Made by a program: the position numbers and the translations under genes
Shown: one piece after another, positions 19,271 through 28,580 of the stretch
How positions within the stretch are numbered: position 1 is the stretch's first letter
Layout of the letters: every line of letters begins with the position of its first letter
The notes under the pieces: generated by a model
Database searches by the model: none
What the model saw: only the letters and a program-made list of their open reading frames with translations
What the model was told of the DNA's origin: nothing
DNA from: Thiosocius sp963753845
GTDB taxonomy: Bacteria; Pseudomonadota; Gammaproteobacteria; Chromatiales; Chromatiaceae
Direction: 5' to 3'
Length of the DNA: 64,000 nt
Assembly (NCBI GenBank): GCA_963753845.1
Contig: CAVWEI010000017.1
Span: forward strand, 186,001 to 250,000

Positions 19271-19811
19271 CCTGCGGGACGAGGCGGCGTCCGTGATGCG
19301 CCATGCCGACTGCCTTTACGACAGGACGGCGGTCGAGGCCGCCATCGACCGCATGGCGGAGGAGATCAACCGCGACATGGCCGGCGGTGACGCGCTCGTC
19401 ATGTGCATCATGAACGGCGGTCTTGTCGCCTCCGGCAAGCTGTTGACGCGCCTGGATTTCCCCTTGCGCGTGGACTACATGCACGCCAGTCGCTATCGCG
19501 AGAGGACATCCGGTGACGATCTGCACTGGAAGGTCGATCCCTCGCAATCGCTGGCCGGCAGGGACCTCTTGATCGTCGACGATATCCTGGATGAGGGTTA
19601 CACCCTCGACGCGATACTGGCCTTTTGCCACCGGCAGTCACCTGCCAGCGTGCGCGCGGCGGTGCTGGTTCAGAAACAACACGATCGCGGGGTGCGACCA
19701 CCGGTGGATTACATCGGCCTGAGCGTGCCGGACCGTTACGTGTTTGGTTACGGCATGGACTATAAGGGCTATTGGCGCAATGCGCCCGGCATCTACGCCG
19801 TCGCAGATTGA
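19263..19811 (+). CDS. hpt: Hypoxanthine-guanine phosphoribosyltransferase
   Basis: A purine salvage enzyme using PRPP. The PRPP-binding motif LLIVDDILDEGYTL (about residues 100-113), the CIMNGG loop and the DYIGLSVPDRYVFGYGMDY segment are typical. It has 182 residues from an ATG that overlaps the end of nagZ. It is followed after 28 bases by mtnP, which supplies hypoxanthine from methylthioinosine, so the two genes form a salvage pair. Confidence 0.93.
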   Translation: MPDLRDEAASVMRHADCLYDRTAVEAAIDRMAEEINRDMAGGDALVMCIMNGGLVASGKLLTRLDFPLRVDYMHASRYRERTSGDDLHWKVDPSQSLAGRDLLIVDDILDEGYTLDAILAFCHRQSPASVRAAVLVQKQHDRGVRPPVDYIGLSVPDRYVFGYGMDYKGYWRNAPGIYAVAD

Positions 19812-19839
19812 CCTTCCGGCAACAAGGGACAGATTCAAG

Positions 19840-20578
19840 GTGGAGTTACTCGGAATCATTGGCGGATCGGGACTCACGCGCCTGAAGACACTCGAGGTCG
19901 ACGCGCGAGCAGACAGTCACCACACCCTATGGTGAACCTTCGGCACCATTGACCTTCGGCCAGTTCGACGGCTCGCCGGTGGTCTTTCTGCCGCGTCATG
20001 GCGCCGCACACACGATCCCGCCGCACCGCGTGAACTATCGCGCCAACCTGTGGGCGATGAAGCATGCCGGCGTCGAACGGGTGGTGGGCATGGCCGCGGT
20101 CGGGGGTATCACGACGCCCATGGCGCCGGGTGTCATTTGCGTGCCCGACCAGATCATCGACTACACCTGGGGCAGGGAACACACCCTGTACGAGAAGGAC
20201 CTGGACAGCGTCATCCATGTTGATTTCACCGATCCCTATTGCGAATCGCTGCGCCGTGAACTGCTTCGCGCGGCCGGGGCCGTGGGTGTCGATGTGCACG
20301 ACGGCGGCACCTATGCGGCCACCCAGGGTCCTCGTCTGGAATCCAGCGCGGAGATCGTGCGCCTGGAGCGCGACGGTTGTGACATTGTGGGTATGACCGG
20401 GATGCCGGAGGCCTCGCTCGCCCGCGAACTCGGGCTCTGCTATGCCTGCCTGGCCCTGAGCGTGAACTGGGCCGCCGGCAAGAGCGATGGTCCCATCACC
20501 ATGGCCGAGATCGAGCGACACCTCGAACAGGGGATGGGCGAGGCGAGAAAGATCCTCGCGGAGATCGCCCGCACATGA
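19840..20578 (+). pseudogene. mtnP: S-methyl-5'-thioinosine/thioadenosine phosphorylase with one frameshift
   Basis: A purine nucleoside phosphorylase of the MTA/MTI phosphorylase family that feeds methionine salvage. The N-terminus (GIIGGSGLTRLKTLEV, from a GTG at 19840) and the rest (TFGQFDGSPVVFLPRHG, HTIPPHRVNYRANLWA, GMTGMPEASLARE) lie in different frames. Reading one extra base, G at about 19909, restores QTVTTPYGEPSAPLTFG across the join, exactly what the family has. Either a sequencing error or a true disruption is possible; the remainder is intact, which favours error or very recent loss. Confidence 0.85.
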
Positions 20579-20739
20579 GGCCGTGGGCCATGTCTGTCCT
20601 GTTGTCGACCATGCTGATCGGTGCCAGCGTGCGGGAGACCGGTCAGAGGGATGACTGGGACATGATGCTGCTGCCATCCCCCGAGCCGGGGTGGATTGCC
20701 TGGATCTGCAAAAGCCTGGTGAGCGCCGACGGCAGATAG
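20575..20739 (+). CDS. Possible small protein overlapping mtnP
   Basis: A 54-codon frame starting by ATGA overlap with the mtnP stop, with a short hydrophobic N-terminus (MSVLLSTMLIGAS) and a polar C-terminus. I recognise no family. The stop-start coupling is the only positive evidence. Confidence 0.3.
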   Translation: MRPWAMSVLLSTMLIGASVRETGQRDDWDMMLLPSPEPGWIAWICKSLVSADGR

Positions 20740-20788
20740 GCCATAATCTCTGCATCTTTTAGACGAATCGAAAAGGGGTGGCAAAGCT

Positions 20789-21061
20789 ATGACAACGGCA
20801 AAGCAAGGTGCATCGGGCGGGGGCATGCTTTCCAAGCTGGTGGTCGTGCTCCTGCTCGCAGTGACGATCGGCCTGTACCTGCGGATCGTGATGGTCGAAG
20901 GCCCCGCCACGCAAGGCCAGGCAGCGCCGCAGGCAAGCGTTCAGGTAACCGAAGGTTATGCCACCAGCCCGCAGGCCAATGCGGTGGTGTTGCAGGACCT
21001 GCCGGAAGATCAGATGCAGTTGATCATCCAGGTGTTCGCGCCCGAGCTCCAGCAGAAATGA
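20789..21061 (+). CDS. Small single-pass membrane protein, unknown
   Basis: A 90-residue protein with GGGG upstream of the ATG, one membrane segment at about residues 14-32 (LSKLVVVLLLAVTIGLYLR), an Ala/Gln-rich linker and an acidic C-terminal helix (LPEDQMQLIIQVFAPEL). The topology suggests an inner-membrane anchor with a periplasmic tail. No family is recognised. The gene stands alone between mtnP and a repeat-bearing intergenic region. Confidence 0.6.
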   Translation: MTTAKQGASGGGMLSKLVVVLLLAVTIGLYLRIVMVEGPATQGQAAPQASVQVTEGYATSPQANAVVLQDLPEDQMQLIIQVFAPELQQK

Positions 21062-21220
21062 AACCCGGCCGCCCGCGCCTGGTCGAGAACATGCGCACTT
21101 AGGATCGGGGTCCGAAGGCGCTTGTTTGCCAGCGCTTGCTGGAAGCCGCCGGAATCGCCGCGCCATGAACAAACCGAGCGGCGGCTCAGGGTTGTAGTTC
21201 GAGGTCCGCAGACCTTCTGA

Positions 21221-21269
21221 CAGTAGGTCGGGCCGTGCCCGACATCGGCAGGCGCAGCCTGCCCTACTG
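21221..21269. repeat. REP-like element folding into a three-way junction
   Basis: Outer arms CAGTAGG (21221-21227) and CCTACTG (21263-21269) enclose two further perfect hairpins, TCGGGC/GCCCGA (21228-21242) and GCAGGC/GCCTGC (21248-21262), each with a 3-base loop. All stems are perfect. Such GTAGG-type imperfect palindromes are typical of repetitive extragenic elements. It lies in the 344-base gene-free stretch 21062-21405, where I see no gene. Confidence 0.65.
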
Positions 21270-21319
21270 CTGCTCCAGGCCGTTCGAACGGAACCTCAAC
21301 AATCAACTCAGACAGGGCC

Positions 21320-21347
21320 AAAAAAACCCCGGCCAGTGGCCGGGGTT
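21320..21347 (-). terminator. Terminator of the PEP-CTERM-like gene
   Basis: The perfect arms AACCCCGGCC (21325-21334) and GGCCGGGGTT (21338-21347) are preceded on the + strand by seven A residues (21320-21326), which become a U-tract for leftward transcripts. It lies 59 bases beyond the stop of the leftward gene at 21406. Confidence 0.85.
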
Positions 21348-21405
21348 GGTGCTTGGTCCGACGGCATAAGAGTGCCGTCGCGGTGTCTCTCGTGGATAAG
21401 CCGTA

Positions 21406-22174
21406 TCAGGCGCGCTTGCGGCTGAAGCGGTACAGGCCCAGCAGGCCGATGCCGGTCAGCAGGATGGGCGCGGGTACCGGGATGCCGGGACCCTCGCCCG
21501 AGGTGTAGGTCACGAAGTCTTGTCCCGTAACGAGCGTGAACAAACCGCTGGCATCATCCCTATCAACGCTGATCAGCGAAAAGAGCGACACAAAATTTGC
21601 GCCACTGAATCGCATTCGGTTAGCCAATCCTGGCCCTAGGTCCTGTCCGCCCGCGTCGTTGTTACCGATGAGGTTGTCCGTCGAGGTCGTCACCCGCGCC
21701 GCCGGCCTCCCAGAGGATCGACTGAAGCGCCTTCACGGCATCTTGGTCGCGAGCGGGGGAGGCGCCTGGGACGGTGAAGTCGTCCCCAAACTTGGCGCCA
21801 ATGATGTTGGCGATAACGTTTTCTTCAGCGCCAGTGATACCTTGGGTCGATGAAGGCATGCTTACCAAACCTGAGAAAACCGCGTACCACTGACTCCCTG
21901 ATGTGCGCAGGTTCTCTCCCTGCTCGATACAGGTCGCGTAGATCGATGCATCCAGAGCACCAAGCAGTTCTCCTCCCGCGTAGTCTTTGATAACAAACTC
22001 AGAGACACCGCCGCCGCCGGAGCTCTTCGTGACTCTACTATCCCAGTCCAGAAGGACGAACGTGCTCGCGTTGTTGAGATCATCAAGGGGTGAGGCGGGT
22101 GTAGCAGTCGCCTGGCCAACCCAGAAGGTCATCGCAGCACCGCCAATTGCGGCCATCAACATCTTATTTTTCAT
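21406..22174 (-). pseudogene. PEP-CTERM-like exported protein with one frameshift
   Basis: A signal peptide (MKNKMLMAAIGGAAMTFWVG, start 22174 with GGAAG upstream) leads into a secreted domain of unknown type. The frame stops near 21662, but an overlapping frame continues the protein to a C-terminal sorting signal: PVPAPILLTGIGLLGLY followed by RFSRKRA, the proline motif, membrane helix and basic tail of PEP-CTERM/exosortase substrates. The two parts join near 21690-21705, where a single-base shift is needed. Neither part alone makes a sensible exported protein. The target surface and exosortase genes are not in this window. Confidence 0.75.
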
Positions 22175-22855
22175 AACAGCTTCCGTCATTTTTCGTATTT
22201 GTCGCGGGTAGGCACACGTCCTACCGATGGAACACCGCAACGAGCGTCAGTCGAACCCGTGGGCATTTGTCTATCTACAGGCAAACCTCATGCCGGATTC
22301 TTCGGCTTTCCCTTTCCCGGCCCCGTTCAATCCGTAAGGCCACGGTCGGTGTAATGCTTGGAAGCTATGCGCTGTATATAGGGGGGATAGACACTTAAGT
22401 CATTGGTATTTGATACAAAAAAACTTGCTGTGTCGTTGAGGCAGGCGTGGTGAAAATGTGCCGCCCGGCAACAACAGAGGCGAAGTTGGTGCAGTGGCCT
22501 CTGCTGCGCCCGGCTTCCAGATCAGGAACCGGGTTCCGTGCGCTTGCTGAGGCGCAGGTCAGGTGTAAAAAAACACGACATAGATCTGTCGTTTAGTTCC
22601 CAGGCCGCGGCGCTCCGGGAAGCGACGAATCAGGCTTAAGCTTCTGATTCAGGGAAGGAAAGTTATGGAGGACTTCCTGCGAGGCGCAGGCGTGATGGGG
22701 TGGCGGACAGGTCTGCACGGTCGCCGGGCGGAGGCTTTAACCCCCGGTGACGAGCCACCGTTGACTGGAAGAGTCATAGCCAGCAAGCGCGGCTACACCG
22801 CCTGGGCGCTGCAATGCGCCCTGGGTGGTCGTTCTGTGATTCTGTGTCGTCCGTC
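22175..22855. other. Gene-poor stretch with two inverted repeats
   Basis: Leftward promoter space for the PEP-CTERM-like gene and the 3' flank of the metalloprotease. At 22575-22592 the arms ACGACA and TGTCGT are preceded by an A-run on the + strand, so they could be a weak leftward terminator for the metalloprotease. Arms GAATCAG and CTGATTC (22628-22651) lie just before a GGAAGG and an ATG at 22665; the 77-codon frame from there overlaps the metalloprotease end and has no recognisable features, so it is not called. Confidence 0.4.
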
Positions 22856-22909
22856 TCACTGCACCGCCCAGACCGGATCCAGCTCACCGATGTCGTAGAA
22901 GGTCGCGAG

Positions 22910-23700
22910 GTTGCCGTCCATTTCCCATAGCGAGACCCAGCCAGTATTTTTATTGCGGAGGACGATATCCGCCTTGCCGTCCCCGGTAACATCGGCGACG
23001 CCCACGATCTCCACATCAAGATCCAAACGCCCGACGTTGAGCCGGGTCTTCCGGTTGCCATCCATCTCCCACAACGAGACCCAGCCGGTGTTCCTGTTGC
23101 GGCGGACGATGTCTGCCTTGCCGTCCCCGTTGAGATCACCAATACCGACAATCGCGATATGGAGTTTCATGGGGCCTATTCCCCGATAGCTTGCCAGGTT
23201 GCCGTCCATTTCCCAGACAGAGACCCAGCCGGTGTTCCTGTTGCGGCGGACGATATCCGCCTTGCCGTCCCCGGTTAAATCGGCGACGCCCACGATCTCC
23301 ACATCGAGATTCAACCGCCCGATATCGAGCCGGGTCTTCCGGTTGCCATCCATCTCCCACAGCGAGACCCAGCCGGTATTCCCGTTGCGGCGGACGATGT
23401 CTGCCTTGCCGTCCCCGTTGAGATCACCAATACCGACAATCTCGATATCGAGATTCATGGGGCCTATCCCCCGATAGCTTGCCAGGTTGCCGTCCATTTC
23501 CCAGAGAGAGACCCAGCCGGTGTTCCTGTTGCGGCGGACGATATCCGCCTTGCCGTCCCCGGTTAAATCGGCGACGCCCGCGATCTCCACATCAAGATTC
23601 AACCGCCCGATGTCGAGCTGGGTCTTCCGGTTGCCATCCATCTCCCACAGTGAGACCCAGCCGGTATTCTTGTCGCGGATCAGGATGTCTGCCCGGCCAT
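22910..23700 (-). repeat. 288-bp higher-order tandem repeat within the protease C-terminus
   Basis: The sequence GGTTGCCATCCATCTCCCA recurs at about 23053, 23341 and 23629, a constant spacing of 288 bases (two 48-residue units). Within each 288 the two units differ in a fixed way (NRKT-type and NLAS-type), so duplication acted on unit pairs. Near identity at DNA level points to recent duplication or gene conversion. Confidence 0.9.
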
Positions 23701-23744
23701 CGCCACCGAAGTCGAATTGGACACCATACTGATCACCTTGGTTG

Positions 23745-24470
23745 ATGGTGGCCGTGACGGCCCGCGTCGTGGTGGCCGTGGCGCCGTCGTCATCGGTGAC
23801 CGTCAGGGTCACGGTATAGGTGCCGGCGGCCGCGTAGTCGTGGCCGGGGGCGGTCGCGGTCGAGCCCTGGCCGTCACCGAAGGACCACGACCGCGCGACA
23901 ATGGTGCCGTCGCCGTCGCTCGAGGTATCGCTGAAGCTGCACGACAGCTCGGTGCAGTCGACGCCGAACGCGGCAGCGGGCGGCGCGTTGGGTTGGGTCA
24001 CCGTGACGCTCTGCGTGGCGGTGGCCGTGGCGCCGTCGTCATCGGTGACCGTCAGGGTCACGGTGTAGGTGCCGGTGGCCGCATAGGTCGTGGCCTGGGC
24101 TGGTCGCGGTCGAGCCCTGGCCGTCGCCGAAGGTCCAGGACCGCGCGACGATCGTGCCGTCGCCGTCGCTCGAGGTATCGCTGAAGCTGCACGACAGCTC
24201 GGTGCAGTCGACGCCGAACGCGGCAGCGGGCGGCGCATTGGGTTCGGTCACCGTGACGCTCTGCGTGGCGGTGGCCGTGGCGCCGTCGTCATCGGTGACC
24301 GTCAGGGTCACGGTGTAGGTGCCGGCGGCCGCGTAGTTGTGGCCTGGGCTGGTCGCGGTCGAGCCCTGGCCGTCACCGAAGGACCACGACCGCGCGACGA
24401 TGGTGCCGTCGCCGTCGCTCGAGGTATCGCTGAAGCTGCAGTCGAGCCCTGCGCAGCCATACCCGAAACC
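23745..24470 (-). repeat. Three tandem PKD-domain repeats, period 249 bases
   Basis: Equivalent bases (TGCCGG before the GTAG segment) lie at 23821, 24070 and 24320. The spacings are 249 and 250. The 249-base unit is exactly 83 codons; the extra base in the second interval marks the frameshift at about 24086-24087 (CATAGGTCG against GTAGTCG or GTAGTTG in the sister copies). Confidence 0.9.
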
Positions 24471-26329
24471 CGCCAAGGGCGGACTATTCGGGTCGCTCGC
24501 CAAGGTGACCGAGCCGCCGATAAAGTACATGCCCTGGCTGGCGTAGTCCGAGTAGCTGTTGCTACCGACGCCGGTGACTGCCAGGTAATAGGTGCCGGCG
24601 GGGACCATGGTGGCGATGCTGGCGTGGGTATCGTCAGTCGGGTCGGAACTGGCCAGGATCTCGCCGTTGCCGTCCAGCAAAACCGCCTGAACGTCGAGGT
24701 TCGCGCCGCGCCTGCTGGTGCGGGGGAAGGCCTCCCAGGCCGGGTTCACGGTGATGTCCAGCGCGCCTGCGGCCGCATCGAGGGAGAAGTAGTCCCAGTC
24801 GTCGGCGGTGTCGATGATGCCCTTGTTATCCGGGTAGCTGTTATACGGGTCGGTCTCGGGGGTACTGACCTGGATTGAACCACTGGCGTCGATCAGCAAC
24901 GGCGTGGCGCCGTCCAGGCTGTCGCCGTGGTCGTCGCCAGCCCAGCCGAGTTCGCCGGCGATGATGGCGATGTCGTCCTGGCTGTTGTTGGCGCCCGCGT
25001 ACTCGCCCTTGCTCCACTGGCTGACGTTTTTCCCAAACGAGTTGCCCATGATCGGCGCCCAGGAGGTATTGCCGCTGCCATGGCCCGAGTAGTAGGTGCT
25101 GCTGCTGCCGCCGTCGTGGGACAGGCCCAGGTTGTGCCCAAACTCGTGTGCGGCAGACTCGGCGATGTAGGTCGTGTTCTTGGCCAGGTTGTCGTAGTAG
25201 ACCAGTACCGGCGAGTAGCGCGTCGCATAATTCCAGGCGCCCCACACCCCGACGTAGGCCACACCGCCCCCACCGCTACTGGGCATATTGACCCCGTTCG
25301 CGTCCTTCTTGGAGGTGATCAGGATGCGACCGGTGTAGCGGTCGAAACTGGCCGGCTCTTCGGTGGTGACATCGATGTCGAACGGCGCAAGGTCCTCGGC
25401 CAGGCGGTGCCAGATCTCGGCGATCGCAGCGCGCTCGCCGGGGCTGAAATCGCCCGGGTTGCCGTCGAGATCAAACGGCTTGGCCTCCAGCGGGTCGGTG
25501 GCACCGTTCCAGGAGGTGCCGGTGATAACGAGGCCGTCGAAGTCCAGGAACACGACGTTGGGTGAGCCGGGACGGCTGTGCAACAGAAAGGCGTCATCGG
25601 CCGCGGACCCCCCGGCGGCGAACTCGGGCTCATCGATGCCGGGCCCCTCGGCCCAGGCTGGTACCCCCGCCCCGGTACACGGCGGTTCGTCACAAAGAAT
25701 CGGCGCGGGTTCGACGTAGCGCACGGCACCGTCGTCGTCGATCTCCATCGACTCGAGATCATCGGCCGGGAACCTGAAGCGGTGCAGCCATCGCATGGCC
25801 TGCTCGCGGGCCGTCCAGGGGATGGATTCCAGACGCTCACGCAGCCGCCCGCGGGGCAGATCGGCGACGGTGAACGGATGCCCTTTGCCCATCATCGGTC
25901 TTTCGAACCCCTGCCAGCCAAGGCCATCGCCCGGTCGGGCGACCACGGCCGCCGAAAGCAGCGCGGCGGCAATGGCGGTCCAGAATCGGCTTGCGCCATA
26001 GGGCGTAGGTATTATTTTTTCCATGGACTCGAAAACTTTGGCTTGTATGGTCGTTACAACGACATTGATAACCGCAATTTGAGCAAAGCTCATGGTGCTC
26101 GACGCCGGACTGTGACGGAGCTCCTAAATCGAGGCCCGGGATGGGAACTGCGTGCGTATCGGCCGCGCGAAAGTCCCTGCACGACGTCGCCCCGGACCCC
26201 GCAATGCGAGGCTGGCCACATTCTGCCATACCGGCGGTGACAATCACCCGGCAGCGTCGGCGAGATGGCGCATAATGGAAAACACTGCGTCGGCGCGTAC
26301 CGCCTGACCACCGACCCCTGGGAGGCGAT

Positions 26330-26652
26330 ATGAGACCCCGGACCGTCTGTTTGTTTGCCGTGACTGCCGGCCTCCTCGTCGGTGCCTGCACCGTGACCGC
26401 TACCCCACCGGACACCGCAGGCCGGTGGGGCGTCGCAGCAGATGCTTGGGTAAGGGGCATCCGTTCACCATTGCCGATCTGCCCGAAGGTCGCTTCCGAA
26501 GCCGCCTGGAGTCGCTCACCCCAGCGGCGCAGGATCGCGCCATCGCGTGGCTGCATCGCTTCGAATTTCCGCTGAATGACCTGGAATCCCTGCAGGTGGA
26601 TGATGAGGGCGGCGTATTCTATGCGGACTCGCCACTGCCGCCGGCGGAGTAG
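26330..26652 (+). pseudogene. Lipoprotein paralogous to the metalloprotease N-terminal domain, one frameshift
   Basis: A lipoprotein signal (VTAGLLVGAC) starts at 26330. After a one-base shift at about 26435-26455 the second frame encodes GKGHPFTIADLPEGRFRSRL, then WLHRFEFPLNDLESLQVDDEG, closely matching residues of the neighbouring metalloprotease (GKGHPFTVADLPRGRLRERL; WLHRFRFPADDLESMEIDDDG). It then stops. It is divergent from the metalloprotease and has no catalytic domain. It could be a free propeptide or inhibitor, or a remnant of a second protease. Confidence 0.65.
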
Positions 26653-26873
26653 TCAGGCTCGTGTAAAGTGGACCTGACACCAGGATCAGGGCGGGCGCCA
26701 GCTCGTGAGATCAGAAATCCTGAACCTTAAGTGAATTCCTCAAACCGGCGATAAAATTGCGTTTTTAAACGCTTTTTCCTGATTCCTGTCAATTTGGCCA
26801 TGGACTCCGAAGAATCCTGACATATTAGTGAGGATCGATCGGATTCTTCCTGTCGCAGGATACCCCGAAGGGT
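26653..26873. other. Intergenic space with two inverted repeats
   Basis: GCGTTTTTAAACGC followed by five T (26759-26777) could be a weak rightward terminator. The arms GAAGAATCC (26809-26817) and GGATTCTTC (26841-26849), perfect over 9 bases, lie just beyond the ybiT stop and may form a stem at the end of its leftward transcript. No gene is seen here. Confidence 0.35.
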
Positions 26874-28466
26874 TTATTCGACGCCCTGGCTTTGCAGGTA
26901 GTCTTCGTAGCTGCCGCTGAAATTAACGATACCCCGTGGCGTCAGCTCGATGATTCGGGTCGCCAGCGAGGACACGAATTCGCGGTCGTGGCTGACGAAA
27001 ATCAATGTACCGGGATAGTCTTCCAGGGCGTTATTCAGCGACTCGATGGATTCCATGTCCAGGTGGTTGGTCGGTTCGTCCAGCAGCATGATGTTGGGTT
27101 TTTGCAGCATCAGCCTGCCGAACAGCATGCGTCCCTGTTCGCCACCGGAGATCACCCTGAGGGGCTTCCTGATCTCGTCCTGGGAAAACAACAGGCGTCC
27201 AAGGGTGCCGCGGATGGCCTGTTCGTCATCGGTCGGCTGCTTCCATTGGTCCATCCAGTCGTAAAGGCTCGTGTCGCTGGCAAAGTCGGCCGCATGATCC
27301 TGGGCGAAATAGCCCAGATTGCTGTTTTCAGACCATTTCACTGTGCCGCTGTCAGGCGTGAGTTCGCCGCACAGGCTGCGCAGCAGGGTGGTCTTGCCGA
27401 TGCCGTTGGGGCCGATGATGGCGACCCGGTCTCCCACCTCGACGGTGAGATCCAGATCGCTGAACAAGGGTGTGCCATTGTAGCCGCGCGACAGGTCCTT
27501 GACCTCCAGGGCCAGCCGATAGAGCTTTTTTTCCTGGGTGAAACGGATGTAGGGGTTGACCCGGCTGGACGGCTTGATGTCTTCCAGTTTGATCTTTTCC
27601 AGCTGGCGTTGGCGCGAGGTGGCCTGCCTGGCCTTCGATGCATTGGCCGAGAACCGGCTGACGAAGGTCTGCAGGTCGGCGATCTGGGCCTTCTTCTTGG
27701 CATTGTCAGCGTACTGGCGTTCCCGCACCTGGCTGGCAGCGGTCATGTACTCATCGTAATTGCCGGGGTAGACGCGCAACTCGCCGTAGTCGAGGTCCGC
27801 CATGTGGGTGCAGACGCTGTTAAGGAAGTGGCGGTCGTGCGAGATGATCACCATGGTGCTGTTGCGTGCGTTCAACACGTCCTCGAGCCAGCGGATGGTG
27901 TTGATGTCCAGGTTGTTGGTCGGTTCGTCCAGCAGCATGATGTCCGGATCGGCAAACAGCGCCTGGGCGAGCAGCACGCGTAGCTTCCAGCCCGGAGCCA
28001 CGGCGCTCATCAGTCCGTTGTGCTGGTTCAGAGGGATGTCGAGGCCCAGCAGGAGTTCACCGGCGCGGGCCTCGGACGTATAACCGTCGAGTTCGGCGAA
28101 CTGCACCTCCAGTTCGGCCACCTTCATGCCGTCCTCGGCGCTCATCTCCGGCATGCCGTAGATGCGGTCACGTTCGTTTTTTATCTGCCACAGTTTGTCG
28201 TGTCCCATGATCACGGTATCCAGGACTGTGCAGTCTTCGAATGCAAACTGGTCCTGGCGCAGCTTGCCGACGCGCCGGTGGGGTTCCACGGTGACATTGC
28301 CGCTGCTGGGTTCCAGATCGCCACCGAGGATCTTCATCAGGGTTGATTTGCCGCAGCCGTTGGCCCCGATCAGCCCGTAGCGGTTGCCGCCTCCAAACTT
28401 GACGGAGATGTTTTCGAATAGCGGTTTGGCGCCGAACTGCATGGTGATGTTGGCCGTGGAAATCAA
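26874..28466 (-). CDS. ybiT: ABC-F family ATPase YbiT
   Basis: A soluble ABC-F protein with two ATP-binding domains and no membrane segments; ABC-F factors act on ribosomes. Walker A motifs are GANGCGKST and GPNGIGKTT, Walker B regions are MLLDEPTNNLD and MLLDEPTNHLD, and the second signature is ISGGEQGRM, while the first is the degenerate VAPGWK typical of YbiT. The P-site tRNA-interaction linker lies between. The length, 530 residues, equals E. coli YbiT, and many stretches are recognisably YbiT (KFGGGNRYGLIGANG, VYPGNYDEYMTAA). Confidence 0.95.
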   Translation of the reverse strand: MISTANITMQFGAKPLFENISVKFGGGNRYGLIGANGCGKSTLMKILGGDLEPSSGNVTVEPHRRVGKLRQDQFAFEDCTVLDTVIMGHDKLWQIKNERDRIYGMPEMSAEDGMKVAELEVQFAELDGYTSEARAGELLLGLDIPLNQHNGLMSAVAPGWKLRVLLAQALFADPDIMLLDEPTNNLDINTIRWLEDVLNARNSTMVIISHDRHFLNSVCTHMADLDYGELRVYPGNYDEYMTAASQVRERQYADNAKKKAQIADLQTFVSRFSANASKARQATSRQRQLEKIKLEDIKPSSRVNPYIRFTQEKKLYRLALEVKDLSRGYNGTPLFSDLDLTVEVGDRVAIIGPNGIGKTTLLRSLCGELTPDSGTVKWSENSNLGYFAQDHAADFASDTSLYDWMDQWKQPTDDEQAIRGTLGRLLFSQDEIRKPLRVISGGEQGRMLFGRLMLQKPNIMLLDEPTNHLDMESIESLNNALEDYPGTLIFVSHDREFVSSLATRIIELTPRGIVNFSGSYEDYLQSQGVE

Positions 28467-28517
28467 GCTGGGGATCCGGGCTGGGGCAGCGAGCTGCCGT
28501 GATTGGGGGGCTGAAAC

Positions 28518-28548
28518 AAAAAGAGTCCCGCCGGTGGCGGGACTCTTT
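28518..28548 (-). terminator. Cold-shock gene terminator
   Basis: The perfect 13-bp arms AAAGAGTCCCGCC (28520-28532) and GGCGGGACTCTTT (28536-28548) surround a 3-base loop. A-rich sequence at 28518-28522 provides the U-tract for leftward transcripts. It lies 33 bases past the csp stop and insulates ybiT from it. Confidence 0.9.
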
Positions 28549-28580
28549 AGCGCCAGGTGACGGGCACCTGGCCCTCAGTT

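Larger units (their letters stand above)
22856..26024 (-). pseudogene. Secreted zinc metalloprotease with PKD and FG-GAP-like repeats, one frameshift
   Basis: A signal peptide (start 26024) is followed by a propeptide-like region containing GKGHPFTVADLP, then a metzincin-type domain with HEFGHNLGLSHD (about residue 292; three zinc-binding His), a pre-peptidase-like domain, three PKD domains (GDGQGSTAT, TYTVTLTV) and about six 48-residue repeats built on NTGWVSLWEMDGN and DGKADIV, like FG-GAP/VCBS propeller repeats. The frame breaks inside the middle PKD at about 24086, where one extra G is present relative to the sister repeats. Undisrupted it would be about 1,055 residues. It is probably an extracellular protease or adhesin. 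Confidence 0.85.

Noticed and set aside
22665..22898. 77-codon frame with GGAAGG before its ATG
   Set aside because: It overlaps the metalloprotease end, shows no family features and has Arg/Gly-rich content. It was noted but not called.
22910..23700. Regularly spaced repeats considered as a CRISPR array
   Set aside because: The spacing is 288 bases, the 'spacers' are themselves repeated, and translation gives FG-GAP-like protein repeats.
24090..24878. 262-codon rightward frame rich in Gly/Arg
   Set aside because: It is antisense to the PKD-repeat region of the metalloprotease and mirrors its repeats.
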